Below are positions 34,120-45,161 of a DNA stretch of 64,000 nt, in pieces. The stretch comes from Datisca glomerata. Its lineage: Eukaryota > Streptophyta > Magnoliopsida > Cucurbitales > Datiscaceae. The stretch lies in NCBI GenBank assembly GCA_003255025.1, contig QANY01008648.1, positions 372,001-436,000 on the forward strand. Direction: 5' to 3'. A model generated the notes under the pieces. It had not been told where the DNA came from. It did not search any database and was given only the letters and a program-made list of their open reading frames with translations. The first letter of the stretch is position 1, and every line of letters starts with the position of its first letter. The position numbers and the translations under genes were made by a program.

Positions 34120-34444
34120 CACCCACGCACACAAACATTGTGTCCCGAGAAGCTTTTCCAACACGCCTCTGAGGCTTCTTTGAAACGCTTCCTTTCATAT
34201 CAAAGACTTAGGTATAAATACGTCTACTAATAAACAAAAAGGAATGCCTTCCCTCCCCTAAGCAAACTATGCCAAAATATCGACCAAATATTGACTTAGG
34301 AATCGGAGGCCCTTAGGCGGGGCAACCACCCCCGGTTCCTCGCCTTTTGGGTTCCTTGTTTGCGTTTTACGGACTTTGAAGATACGAAGAGCTCCAACCA
34401 AAGGGGAGATTACATGGAGATAACTATTGAAATTTTCGGCATCA
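34120..34444 (+). repeat. 3' LTR of LARD-1 (shorter copy)
   Basis: Collinear with 30045-30364, with the same TATAAATACGTCTA, CTATGCCAAAATAT and GGCGGGGCAACCAC words and the same ATCA end. The sequence ACAAT follows, but I could not match it convincingly to a left target duplication. Confidence 0.75.
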
Positions 34445-35558
34445 ACAATATTCATCATGATCATAATTAAAGTTGTATGATCACTTCATACTATGTATCA
34501 TAGTTTGTCAACATTCTCATATACATATCGTAGTTTGTCAAAAAATTTACATATCCATATCATCGTTTGTAAAACGTTCAAAATACCATGAAGTTAATGT
34601 AAGCTGTCTAATTCTATTATATCTTACCAAGTAATTCTATTTCATATCACACTACCAAATTTAGTAGTCATCACATATGAAAATTGATATTTTTATCAAT
34701 TATCTTTCAAGATTCGATCTAGATATTTCAATGTGTTGTGGGGAAGAATTTTGAAACTTGGTGGCTAAATTATGTGTTGCCGTTTTTGCTTAGCTCTCTC
34801 TTCATCCTCTGTTGATTCAAAAGTAGTAATGTACAGAGAGTTTAATAGAGGAGTTTTATTAGCCTCTTTGAGTGACGAGCATTTTTCTCGTATTATTTCA
34901 TGAGCTTTCTCCTCTTTGGCATTTTTCCTTCATACAATTTTTTAAATATTTATAAGTGGGAAAAATAGACGCTTAAACCATATCATATGTAAAGAATTTG
35001 ATGACTCTACATAGAAATATATTTACAGACTTACATTATCCATTATGTCTTCATTCTAAATTGTTTTGTACTGTCAACATCGCCAACAACATTAACATGC
35101 AGTTATCAGTTTAAAAAACTATGTTTCAGCAATACGTACCAGACTAATATAAGTTCAAACTAAACTTATTGCCCTAGTACGAGATTGATACCAACTAACC
35201 AGATTGTTTCAGTTTTTTTTTGTATGACTAAAAAAAGGTATTTCTAGTCTTACATCATTCGTTCTCCCTTTAGTATGCATAGTTTTTCTAGTATCTATAT
35301 CCCCAATAACATTTTCCTGCAGTTATCAATTGTATATTTAATTACGATATGTAGACATATTTTCTATGATACGTAAATTTATTTATAATGTGTTTACTTA
35401 CATTGTTCAAGCTGTCTTTATGTCCTACCAATCTGCTAGTGTGCGAACCACCAGCTTCATTATCACTCTCATCTCCTTGATTGTTATAATTAGTATCTTC
35501 AACATTACCATCTTCATCATTTTTATCATCTCCAACATTATCTTCAAAATCATTCCTC
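34445..35558. other. AT-rich DNA, possibly an old DUF1985-element interior
   Basis: No clear gene. At about 35440-35530 the minus strand encodes an acidic stretch (GDDKNDEDGNVEDTN, NQGDESDNEAGG) of the kind found in linker regions of transposon-associated plant genes. It may belong to the DUF1985 remnant further right; this is speculative. Confidence 0.35.
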
Positions 35559-35872
35559 TGGCATATAACATTCCTAAGTTAGGTTCACTTATTTTAGAAG
35601 GAGGAATAAGTGAGTTGTTATTTGATAACCAATTTATTTTATGTCCTTTTGGGTCTAATGTATTTTTACCAATGAGTTAGTTATCTCTTATATCCAAAAT
35701 ATATAAATAGGACTAGAAGTCAGATTTGAAGGTGTGGAGAAAATTATTGAGCTTGGCTCTTATGGAGAGACCAAATTTCTCAAAAGTTTGGAATATGAGA
35801 GAACATGCCTCTCGAAAGCTTGTATCATTGGGGGTATGAGTAAGGTGATAGAGAAGTTGGCATATAACATTC
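35559..35872. repeat. Chimeric inverted insert between 15-bp direct repeats
   Basis: Direct repeats TGGCATATAACATTC (35559-35573 and 35858-35872) bound a patch made of two pieces. Bases 35573-35827 are the reverse complement of most of the chromovirus LTR (36965-37217). Bases 35832-35860 are the reverse complement of 36056-36084 (29 bases, containing GGTATGAGTAAGGTGATAG). Both source sequences lie within 1.4 kb on the right. The structure looks like templated double-strand-break repair and not transposition. Confidence 0.75.
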
Positions 35873-36863
35873 TTATCAAATCTGAAATTTATTGCTTTAA
35901 ATAATATGTGATTTTCATTCCTTCATCTTCTTTGCCATTTATTTTATTAATTAGCATTCCAATCAATTGGCATACCTCTACGAATTCTTTGACCACCATT
36001 GCATTCATGTCAGTCATTCTTTCAAAAAATTCATTCTAAAACTTCTCCAATGATTCCAACTTCTCTATCACCTTACTCATACCCGCTTCCACCCTAGTAT
36101 ATGGGAGGATGGGTACATATTATGTTTCAAATGAGACAGTTTTGAGCTCGCTGCTACCTGACTCCATAACTTCTTTTCCTTTTTTAGAAGTTTGTCACTT
36201 TTTGCAGAAGTGACTCATGTAAGTAGCAACCACTCTTCTTCCTTTGGGTTCAAGGAGTTGACATGAAACTGTAATTTAAATTAGCTCTAATAGTTAATTT
36301 TTAAGTATTGTACTTCGATATATCAAAACGCAAAGAGATAATTAATGAATTACAAAAAGTACATTTTTCCAAGTAGAAGTTGCTTACATTGTCATTCTCA
36401 AATATGTACTCTCTTATCCTCTTCATTCTAGTTGAGTGATTTATTCCCAATTACATAGGATAATCATTCTATCTTTGACTTTGTTTGCATATTTTGAAGG
36501 ACCCTGTGGAAAGGGATGGAATCACCTCATTTGTCCATATTATCAAGGCTAAGAGGAAGATTCCCAATGTTGCCCCATTTGCATCGCGGGTGTTTAGAAT
36601 TTGTTGGATGAACTCAATTGTGAGTTCACATCCAAGCCTCCCCTAATGTCTCAAACACATCATCATCATCTAGCATCATGGCATGATCTATGTTTATCTT
36701 TGTTGTATCATGTTCAGGAAGAAGCAAGTTCTCTAAACAATATAGTTTCACCAATTTGACCTTGTATTCGCTTTGGTCGTGGCGGAACACAGTATAGATC
36801 ATGCTAAGATTTTTTCTAGGATTGACTTTTCATTATTAAAGTACTTATCTATTAATTCACCTT
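35873..36863 (-). pseudogene. DUF1985-type gene remnant, downstream part
   Basis: Minus-strand translation next to the chromovirus gives EYKVKLVKLYCLENLLLPEH and INIDHAMMLDDDDVFETLGE, followed by WGNIG (about 36500-36790). These match the second half of the DUF1985 domain of plant transposon-associated proteins, often combined with Ulp1-like proteases. Downstream text such as LLEPKGRRVVATYMSHFCKK (about 36190-36260) and SKVIEKLESLEKF plus FFERMTDMNAMVVKEF (36000-36090) fits a hydrophilic or coiled-coil linker. Stops and shifts throughout. No Ulp1 catalytic domain was seen. Confidence 0.65.
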
Positions 36864-37225
36864 TGATAAGACTTTTCTTAGTTAGAAGTTCTTATTGATA
36901 ACCAAAGAGATTCCTCAAGAATTCCTCTTAGAATTTTATTAGAACAATAGAAATTAGAAGCAACGATACAAGCTTTCGAGAGGCATGTTCTCTCATATTC
37001 CAAACTTTTGAGAGATTTGGTCTCTCCATAAGAGACAAGCTCAATAATTTTCTCCACACCCTCAAATCTGACTTCTAGTCCTATTTATATATTTTGGATA
37101 TAAGAAATAACTAACTTATTGGTAAAAATACATTAGACCTAAATGACCTAAAATATAGTGGTTATCAACTAACAACTCACTTATTCCTCCTCCTAAAATA
37201 AGTGAACCTAACTTAGGGCTTCTCA
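36864..37225 (-). repeat. 3' LTR of the chromovirus
   Basis: Shares AACCAAAGAGATTCCTCAAG, TTTATTAGAACAATAGAAAT and TTTATATATTTTGGATATAA with 41718-42090. On the minus strand TATATAAATAGG (37080-37092) is a probable TATA box. Confidence 0.9.
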
Positions 37226-37252
37226 CTACCCCCCCCCCTCAACCCCACCCCA
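37226..37252 (-). other. Polypurine tract of the chromovirus
   Basis: A C-rich run on the plus strand (CTACC followed by nine further C, then TCAACCCCACCCC) is purine-only apart from a few positions on the minus strand. It directly abuts the 3' LTR, as expected for plus-strand priming. Confidence 0.8.
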
Positions 37253-37254
37253 AA

Positions 37255-37760
37255 ACCTTCACCTTGTCCTCAAGGTGAAATGCTGGAAGTTGTTGTTGAA
37301 TGATAGAGAAATCCTCCCATGTAGCTTCAAAATTCAGTAATGACTTCCATTTTATCAATAATTTTTTTCGCTCGCTGGAGCATTGGGTTTTGGTCATTGC
37401 TTCAACACATCTTCTGGTTCCACCTTAATTCTAGCTCTGTAATGAGCTGCGGTGGCATGATTGATGAGGAATTGACATCTCCCAAGGCTCGGCGGAGTTG
37501 TGATACATGGAAGACATTATGAATGCTAGTGGTAGCTGGCAGGTCCAACTTGTATGCTACACTCCCAATTCTTTGTATAATCTGATATGGCCTGTAATAC
37601 CTTACTGATAATTTTTCGTTGCTTCTCTTTGCTAATGATCTCTGTCGGTAAGGTCTGATTTTGATAAAAAGTCTAGCACCAACCTCGAATTCTTCTACCC
37701 TCCATTTAGAATTTGCCTGTTGCTTCATTCTTTGTTGAGCCCGCAATAAGTGCATATAAA
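37255..37760 (-). pseudogene. Chromovirus integrase C-terminus and chromodomain remnant
   Basis: The frame 37402-37755 reads GARLFIKIRPYRQRSLAKR, YYRPYQIIQRIGSVAYKLDL and HNVFHVSQLRRALGD, the GPY/F-type integrase C-terminus. In another frame LIKWKSLLNFEATWED and FHLEDKVKVLGWG (37265-37360) form the C-terminal chromodomain end. The chromodomain would direct integration toward particular chromatin. Confidence 0.85.
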
Positions 37761-38800
37761 GATCATAAAGGACATCATCGGGTCTCTAAAATCTCCTCCG
37801 CTAAAGATACAAATGGTGTCCCCTTCTTATACCGAATAATAGTTTGTGGATCTCTCCCATTTAACACCTTGAATGGTATGTTCTTTTGCGAAGTCTGGTA
37901 GGAGGCATTATACTAATACTCCACCCAAGCTAGCCATTTAGACCATTTCTTCGATTTCTTATAGGTGAAACAGCGAAGATAGGTCTCCAAACACCTATTA
38001 AGCACCTCGGATTGACCATCCTTTTGTGGATGGTATGTTGTACTTCGCTTGAGCTTTATCCCTTAGAGTTTGAATAATTCCTTCCAAAATTGGCTTAAGA
38101 AAATCTGGTCTCTATCTATGATAAAATATCGAGGAATGTCATGTAGCTTATAAATTTCTCTCATGAACTGGCCAGCCACTATAAATGCAGTAAACGGATG
38201 CTTCAGTCGTAAACAATGAGCATACTTGCTCATTCTGTCCATTACCACTAATATAGTATCCTAGCTATCTGAATTTAGTAATCCTTCATGAAGTCTATGG
38301 TAACCTTATCGTAAACTTGTGCTGGCTAGGGAATGGGCTGTAGAAGACCGGCTGGGGAGGCTGACATATACTTGTTTTGTTGGCATATTGTGCACTCACA
38401 GACGTACTTTTGAACATCTTGTTTCATTCCTTCCCAAAACAGTTCGGCAACCACTCTTTTCTAAGTTTTTAGTTCTCCTGTATGTCCTCATATTAGCGTG
38501 TTGTGAAAATTCGTCAAAATTTGAGGGAGCACCTTGGAGGTCTTAAGAATCACTAACCGGTTTTTATAGTATAAAATATCATCTTGCACCGTAATGTTGC
38601 TGCCTGCCAGTTTGTAAATCCTCCTTGATTCGTGTGAGTAGTGTGTCAGCCTTTATTTCCTTCTTAAGCTTCGGCCAATGGTGCCATTCATGTACCCCCA
38701 TGGTTGAGAATTTCACCAATATTTGGTTATCAAGAGAGTGCATCAGCTACTCTATTACTAGCACCACATTTGTCTCAATGTCAAAGTTGATCCCCATCAA
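37761..38800 (-). pseudogene. Chromovirus integrase core remnant
   Basis: Minus-strand text includes VMDRMSKYAHCLRLKHPFTA, FMREIYKLHDIPRYFIIDRD and FLSQFWKELFKL (38063-38248), matching the DDE core (DRLSKYAHF--L-HP, D-D-F-S-FW). QYANKTSICQPP near 38380-38420 corresponds to the HHCC-finger end. Frames change several times. Confidence 0.85.
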
Positions 38801-40165
38801 TTTAAAGACCCACTTCTAGTATTTTAATCGAATTACCCTCTGTTCCAACAAGTATTTGAGGCTTTGATGATCTGTTCTTACCATAAATTTCTGCCCCGTC
38901 AAATATGGTCGCCAATTGCTCATGGAAAAGACTATGACCTTGAGTTCTTTTTCATAAATTGATTTCTTCAGTGCGGGAGCCCCAAGAACTTAACTGAAAT
39001 AAGCTATTGGCTTTTGATCTTTCAATAGCATGGCTCCTAACCCATTACCCGAGGCATCGATTTCTACAACAACAGGCTTGCTGAAATCGGGTGGGGATAA
39101 GATGGCACGCTAGCCAATGAATTTTTTAGCTCCTATAATGCTATTTCAGTTGCTGGAGTCCATCCAAACTGATCCTTTTTTAATTAGTCAGTCAATGGTT
39201 GGGCCAGCCATAAATTTCTGATAGTACCTGGTAAGACCTAGAACCCCTCTCAATTCCTTGAGATTCCTCGGTGTTGGCCATTTGCATAGCCTTTATCTTT
39301 TTTTTTGGATCGGCTGCCACCCCTTCCTTGGATATGATGTGCCCAAGATATGCTACCTTGTAGCGCCTGAACTCACATTTGTTTATGTTGGCGTAGAGTT
39401 TGTGGCATTTCAAGATGTCAAGCATAGTATATAGACGTTCTTGATGCTTCTCCTTGGTTTTGTTGTAGACAAGGATGTCATCAAAGAATACTAGAACGAA
39501 CTGGCGGAGGTATGGTCGGAAAATGTCATTCATCAATGATTGAAAAGTCGTTGATGCATTCGTAAGTCCGAATGACATTACAAGAAACTCATAAGGTCCA
39601 ACATGTGTCCTAAATGATGTCTTAGGAACATCCTCCATTTAATTTATTGAGGTGCTCATCAGTTACGGGTATGGGATACTTATCTACTATGATGGATCAG
39701 TTTAGAGCATTATAGTCCATGCAAAAGCGCCAAGATCCGTCATTTTTCTTCACTAAGAGCATGGGGCTGGAGAAATGATTGTTACTGATTTGGATGTTCC
39801 CCTCCTTGAGCATCTCTTGGATCATCTTTTCAATTTCAGCCTTCTGAAAATGCGGATAATGATACGACCGCACGCTAATAGGGGTTGTCTTGGGCTGTAA
39901 GGTAATAACATGCTCATGAATGCATGCTGGCGGTAATCCTTTCGGCAACAATACCACTTTTAGATGTTTGGAAAGAATGCTTTGCAAGAATTGGGAAACC
40001 ACTCCTTCTTGCTCATCTTCCTTCACCAAGTGGTTGAGCTCAACTATGACCCCAATCTTTTCAACTTGTATAGTCTTCAACATTTTTTTAAGTGAAACCA
40101 ATGTCCTACCAAGAGGAGGATCACCTTGTAGAACTACCCACTAATTTCTAACCTGAAATTCCATG
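38801..40165 (-). pseudogene. Chromovirus reverse transcriptase and RNase H remnant
   Basis: RT: VITLQPKTTPISVRSYHYPH, KMIQEMLKEGNIQ, SSPMLLVKKNDGSWRFCMDY (39697-40101), TSFRTHVGPYEFLVMSFGLT and the catalytic VFFDDILVY, then AYLGHIISKEGV (39192-39638). RNase H: KPIAYF, KSIYEKELKVIVFSM and LTGQKFMVRTDHQSLKYLLE (about 38840-39010). Stops after the NALN motif at 39697 and a short deletion separate the frames. Confidence 0.9.
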
Positions 40166-40167
40166 GT

Positions 40168-40470
40168 CTATAGCTTCCAATCTGTATGGGCCATCCCCAA
40201 AGTAGCCAGCCATTGTAGCCCCAAGATCATATCCGAACTGCCTAACTTTAATGGCAAGAAATCATCCCAAATTTCTAGACCCTGAAAACGTATATTCACT
40301 CCTTCGCAAACACCATCATTCTTGACGAAGCCGCCATTTCCCATAGCCACACCATACTCTCCAGTTTTGGTGGCTGGAATGTCTGATTTCGACATAATTT
40401 CATTAAAGATGAAATTGTTTGTGTCCCCGGGATCAACTCGAATAATTACACCACAAGATCCAATCTACCT
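40168..40470 (-). pseudogene. Chromovirus protease remnant
   Basis: The frame includes DPGDTNNFIFNEIM upstream of 40395 (a variant of the DSGATHNFI active-site sequence), then GNGGFV, VNIRFQGLEIWDDFLPLKLG and DMILGLQWLATLG, typical of Gypsy retropepsins. Confidence 0.8.
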
Positions 40471-40599
40471 CTCTAGTTTCATTATCTTAAAAGTTGACAA
40501 ACCAGCTATGGAGTTCAAAGAAACCTCCACTTTGTTAATTACCTCCTTGGAGTCTAGCTCGGCCAAGGTACCCCTTTGTTGTTCCTCCGATGAAGTTTC

Positions 40600-41717
40600 C
40601 TCCTCATGGAGTAGCAAAACATTCATTTCTTTTTGTTTACATCAGTGACCGGGAGCCACTTTTCATTATAGCGAAAATAAAGGCCCTTCTCCCTTTTATA
40701 TTGGACTTGAACATCCGTGATTCTCTTGACTTCGCTGGCAAGTTTTGAGACTATTGTTCTCCCTCCGGAGCTGTCTTTAATCGCACCAGAAAACTGTAAT
40801 GTGGTTCAATTGTAAGAATTGTTTCTAGGCGTAAGGTATCCTGTTAGAGATTCATGTTGAGCAACCGCCTTTAATTTCTCCTCAATACTTTCCGCTATCT
40901 CCATTGCCTCATATACATTTCTTGGTCGCTGAATCCTTAATTTAGTCATGATTTTTGGGAGCAATCATTGATAAAGGTGCCCAATTACATTTCACTCGAT
41001 ATATTATTCAGTGGAGCCAACATTCGATCGAATGAATTTTTTCTTGTATTCCAGCACGGTTCCCTACTATGTAATGGCCAAGAATTGATCATATAATGAG
41101 CTTGTTTCTGTATCTCAGAAATGCCTCAGCACCATCCGCTTCATTTTCTCCCAACTCAAGATGGCTCGCTTGTTGTTCTCATATTGATACCAAAGAATAG
41201 CATCTCCTGAAAAAGAGATGATTGCAGCCTCTACCTTCTCCTCATCACTATAGCCGTTGAAGCCAAAATACCGCTCTGCTTGGAGGATCCACCCGTCCGG
41301 ATTAATGTCATCAAAAATTGGCATTTTTAGTTTCTTGAGACGTGATTCTTGGCGGTATGAATTCCCATCGAACTGCCTTTCACTAGAACTTTCACCCGCG
41401 TTCTTGCTCTTCCAAATATCCCCCACTATTGTTGGCATAACCCCTGGTTCTTTTTCCTTGGAAGACGATGACTCTCTTGCACTTTCTTGATTTTCTTTCC
41501 TCCCCATCTTGCTTTCTTGGGCCTCAAGGAAAAGTTGCAGTTGTTGCTGTATTGTTGTTGTAGCTGTCGTCCCAAGTCTAGGATGGATTCTTTCATTGAA
41601 GCCATATCTTCTTTCAGCGTCTCCATGTCATCTTCCACTGTACCAGGACGTTCATCCCCCTTTTCTTCGAACTCCCAAGCCTTCTTAGGTGCTATATCCG
41701 CAGCTCGCCTCACCAAT
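40600..41717 (-). pseudogene. Chromovirus gag remnant
   Basis: Frames 41426-41716 and 41115-41507 give an N-terminal acidic coiled segment (DDMETLKEDMASMKESILDL) and the gag core KLKMPIFDDINPDGWILQAE, RYFGFNGYSDEEKVEAAIIS and GDAILWYQYENNKRAILSWE. The continuation to 40600 is frameshifted. The primer-binding site should lie at the LTR junction near 41700-41717 (minus-strand ATTGGTGAGGCGAGC), but it is diverged. Confidence 0.85.
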
Positions 41718-42090
41718 TGATAAGATTTTTCTTAATTAGAAGTTCTTATCGATAACCAAAGAGATTCCTCAAGAATTTCACTTAGAATTTTATTAGAACA
41801 ATAGAAATCAGAAGCAACCATACAAGCTCTCGAGAGGTTTGTTCTCTCCTATTTCAAACTTTTGAGAGGTTTGATCTTTCCACAAGAGCCTAGCTTAATA
41901 ATTTCTCCACACCCTCAAATATGACTTCTAGTCTTATTTATATATTTTGGATATAAGTGATAACTAACTCATTGGTAAAAAAAACATAAAAAGACATTAG
42001 ACCCAAAAGCACCTAAAATAAATTGGTTATCAACTAACAACTCATTTATTCCTCTTTCTAAAATAAGTGAACCTAACTTGGGGCTTATCA
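41718..42090 (-). repeat. 5' LTR of the chromovirus
   Basis: 373 bp, ends TGATAAG...GGGCTTATCA. Minus-strand TATATAAATAAG at about 41934-41945 is the probable TATA box. It differs from the left LTR by many point changes and small indels. Confidence 0.9.
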
Positions 42091-42300
42091 ACCTTCTGAC
42101 AATTTTTGCCTACATCCAACAGGGTAAGGGTCACAGTTTAGCCATATTATTATAGCAAACTCTTTCAGACCAAACTTAACTATGTTACCCGCAAGGGTGA
42201 AAAGCACTTTGTCATCTTGATTGTGTTTGCAATGTCACCCTAGAAGGTGAACCATTAGTTGGGAAGAGAATTTGCTCACCTACAAGTCAAGTAAGTGACT
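42091..42300 (-). pseudogene. DUF1985-type gene remnant, upstream part
   Basis: Reading leftwards from about 42230, one frame gives HNQDDKVLFTLAGNIVKFGL and KEFAIIIWLNCDPYPVG, the characteristic start of DUF1985 (F-G-EFA-ITGL-C). It is cut after KLSEG by the chromovirus at the duplicated target ACCTT (42091-42095) and resumes at 36863. Upstream sequence to 42500 is not recognisable. Confidence 0.7.
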
Positions 42301-43419
42301 TGGTTCTGGGTTCAATAATTTACTCACTATTGTGATTACATTGGGATTGGGATTGGAGTATAATATAATTTGTTGCAAAATGATGTCCGTAGTTCTTTTG
42401 GAATCAACAACTTTTATTCCTGTAATCTTCTGAATCTAGAAAAAACTTAGCAATGTAAACATATTATTTGCACCTCATTATGACTTGTTTATCAATGGTG
42501 TAGTATAAAAACGTATGTACATTCATAATTGTATTCACGCTTTATATAATTGGATATGTACCTCATCGTGTGTTGGGAGCTCATGATTTCTTGACTTTTT
42601 CTTTTTCCATTTTTTTCATTTTCATGTTCGTTTTCTTGTTCCATTCTCTCACTTTCAACCTGATCGTCATGTATATTTAATATTACACATTTAACAATTA
42701 TTCATTCTTTATTTGAGTAAACACGCAATTTAATATACCATTTTTTATCTCACTGCTTATAGTGTTTCCACTTATTTGCGCATCATCATATGACTCTTCC
42801 TTGTTGTCAAATATTTGAATTATAGTTTCTTTTGATCTATTTCCCTTATTTTTTTAGGAACATGCAATATGTTGAAATCTTGTACTAAATCTTCTTGTTT
42901 TAACTATATCTTCCTGCTGAAAGTACAAAGTTGTTAAGTTTTCTTAAATAATCAATTTATTTACAAAACATAAAAATTATGTTTAAAAGTAAGCAGACTA
43001 CATTGTCGTTAACAATAATATTTTTTTTACTTACATGTGATGGTATTAGTCGTTCATTTGTTCTTCGCTTTTTTTTAAATGAAGATGGAGTCTCTTATTT
43101 CTCTTGTTTCCTTGGGACATTTTTTCTACCCACTCTCTTTTTTGTGCTGTATTAGTTTTCGTTATTGCATATAAAGTATAACAAATTAATGATATCGTGT
43201 TAATTTTATATTATCAGATTGTCAACCATTTTATATGTCAGAAATTGCATCACAATTCCACAAATGACCAACAAGATTCCAACAAAAATAAGCACAATCA
43301 CATACACGATTTATCAAAATCACAAAACAAATATTTATTTTCAAGTAAGGTTTACATGAGATCAGTAAAAATCAGCAACAAATTTCTTTAAAAATCAAGA
43401 AAAATCAACACAATTCATC
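42301..43419. other. AT-rich DNA upstream of the DUF1985 remnant
   Basis: No gene supported. It may contain upstream exons of the DUF1985-type gene on the minus strand, but frames are short and unrecognised. Confidence 0.4.
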
Positions 43420-43590
43420 AGACGCAAATATACTATTTACAAGTATTGTTTACGAGTACTGCGACATTACAAGTAATTGAACATAATGTTTACAAGTAAT
43501 GTAGACATTATATTTACAAGTAACATATTGGTTCTTTAATCACACACCGAAAATTACAAGTAATGTACACATTATCATTACAAGCCATAA
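43420..43590. repeat. Degenerate short tandem repeat (TTACAAGTAATGT unit)
   Basis: The word TTACAAGTAATGTA/GACATTA recurs five or six times with irregular spacing (43437-43580). No coding potential. Confidence 0.6.
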
Positions 43591-44429
43591 GTATAATTAA
43601 GCATCCCAAACACAATATAAAGCACAAAAATATCCTTGCCAGACAAAATTATAGCAAATTATCTGTATAAGTTAACTTTTGAATAAATAAGAGCGTGCTT
43701 GATTTAAAAAGAGTTCCCTGAAATAGTTTTTTCATGAGTGTTGAAAAAGGATAAAGAAATTTGTAATATCTGAAAACGTATATATCATGGTAATATTAAA
43801 TAAATGTTTTAGTATAGTTTTTTTTTAATTTCTTTTTTAAAATAGTTTTCAGAATTAGTTAACATTACAATACACGTTTAACTTGTTTTTTACTAATATT
43901 TTAGTTAAAAATTCAAAAATAAATCTGAAACCTCTACCGAAACAAGAAAAAGGTATACTAATAATCATATATTATAGAATTCAACTAAATCGGCAATCAA
44001 AATACAAGTAGCAGTCAGTCATAAGGAAAGTAGGCTTTGACTGTGTAGGAGTTCTTTAAAAAAAGATTTCAAATTTTAGCATTTGGGACAATGTAGAGAT
44101 AAGGAAAAGTGGGCTGTGACTGTTTCAAAAATTGTGAATAAATAAGTAAATATATGTTATCTGTGAAATGTGTTTATACTATGTGAAAGTCAGGAACTCT
44201 CGTCAAAATTGAAAAAAAAAAACCCTAGAGAGTCATGTCTCTATTCTTCTATTTCCATTATTTTCTCTCGATCACCATATGTAATGTTCTGTTCCTATTT
44301 TTTATTGTAGGATATTATTCTATATTTAAAGATTTTGAGCTTCTAATCTGGAACTTCTCAAGATGCAAAAGATCTTTGATGCTGATGATCCATCTTTTTA
44401 CCAACCAAAGTACGAGCCATCGCTAGTAG
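43591..44429. other. AT-rich intergenic DNA
   Basis: No gene recognised. The short frame at 44235-44426 is hydrophobic and unsupported. Confidence 0.45.
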
Positions 44430-44529
44430 TGGGGATTTTTGAGTATTATACGGTAATTTTGAAAAAAAATAATTAAAATATGATACTTTTGAAACTAATT
44501 CTAAAAATAAGATAGTTTAGGACACTTAA

Positions 44530-44660
44530 GATGAAGGTGTCTTTGCAAATGACGCCTTCGTAGTATTTGGGCCACGCAAAAGGCGTCTTTTGGAAAGACA
44601 CATTCACTAATTGTCGAAGGCGTCTTTTGTAAAGACGTCTTCCACATTTTCCTTTTTAAT
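44530..44660 (+). repeat. Subterminal repeats of the Mutator/PMD element
   Basis: Three diverged copies of a GGYGTCTTTnNAAAGACR-like motif lie between 44535 and 44645 (for example GGCGTCTTTTGGAAAGACAC and GGCGTCTTTTGTAAAGACGT). Each is nearly self-complementary around the central T/A-rich part. Related motifs (ATCTTTGTAAAGATG, CTTTTGCAAAGACG) lie at 62585-62710 in the derivative. They are possible transposase binding sites. Confidence 0.6.
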
Positions 44661-45161
44661 ACCCGTGAAGAAGAACACGCCTCAGCCCGCGAACGCCTTC
44701 ATTCCTCGCTGCCGTTCGCCGTAGATTGTGGTCAAAATTTTACTGCCATTTCACCAGCATTACATCCTCTTACTCTTATCTCACTCTCATTCACCAAAAA
44801 AAATTCAATTTCTCAAATTACTAGCAAGAACTTCTCAAACCCTAGGTATATTTCTAACTCCTTTGATCTCTTAAATTTGTTATTCAAATCTTAAAATTAT
44901 TCATTTTTTATGAATGTTGTATGGATATATGTCATCAATTTTGTAATATCTCTCTTTAGTCTCTCTCAAACCCTAGATTTTCATGTGTTTTGGATTCTTG
45001 AAATCTTAAAATTATTCAATTTTAGATGTTTAAACTCTTAATTTGTAAGATTTTATTTATGAATGGGTTGATATATATGAAATTGTAGTTAGTAACTTTG
45101 AATTTGTAGAATTTCTAGATCTAGTTCTGAAATTGTTGTGTATTGCTTAGTAGGTTGATAA

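Larger units (their letters stand above)
29700..34444 (+). mobile_element. Non-coding LTR retrotransposon, LARD/TR-GAG-like (LARD-1)
   Basis: A direct-repeat pair (the best-matching parts are 30045-30364 and 34120-34444) flanks about 3.7 kb that contains no polymerase domain. Both repeats hold TATAAATACGTCTA, AACTATGCCAAAATAT and GGCGGGGCAACCAC and end near GG(T/C)ATCA. The left one is followed by AGTTGGCGTCGTCTATTGG, like the TTGGCGCCGTCTGTGGG primer site of Tat/Athila-type Gypsy elements. The interior is dominated by two hairpin-forming tandem arrays. The 5' LTR seems to extend left to about 29.7 kb (GATGTAACGACACGTGTC), while the right copy is shorter or decayed at its start. Left edge is approximate. 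Confidence 0.7.
36864..42090 (-). mobile_element. Ty3/Gypsy chromovirus, minus strand, complete but dead
   Basis: LTRs at 36864-37225 (362 bp) and 41718-42090 (373 bp) run from TGATAAG to CTTATCA (CTTCTCA in the left copy). The target duplication ACCTT is present at 36859-36863 and 42091-42095. Inside, on the minus strand, gag, protease, RT, RNase H, integrase and a C-terminal chromodomain follow in Gypsy order. About 5.2 kb total with short LTRs resembles Reina-type chromoviruses; that subfamily is inferred. All genes have stops and frameshifts. Confidence 0.9.

Noticed and set aside
35366..35680. 104-codon Ile/Phe-rich plus-strand frame resembling a membrane protein
   Set aside because: Its first part is antisense to an acidic Asp/Glu/Asn stretch and its second part runs into the inverted LTR patch, so it is an accidental frame.
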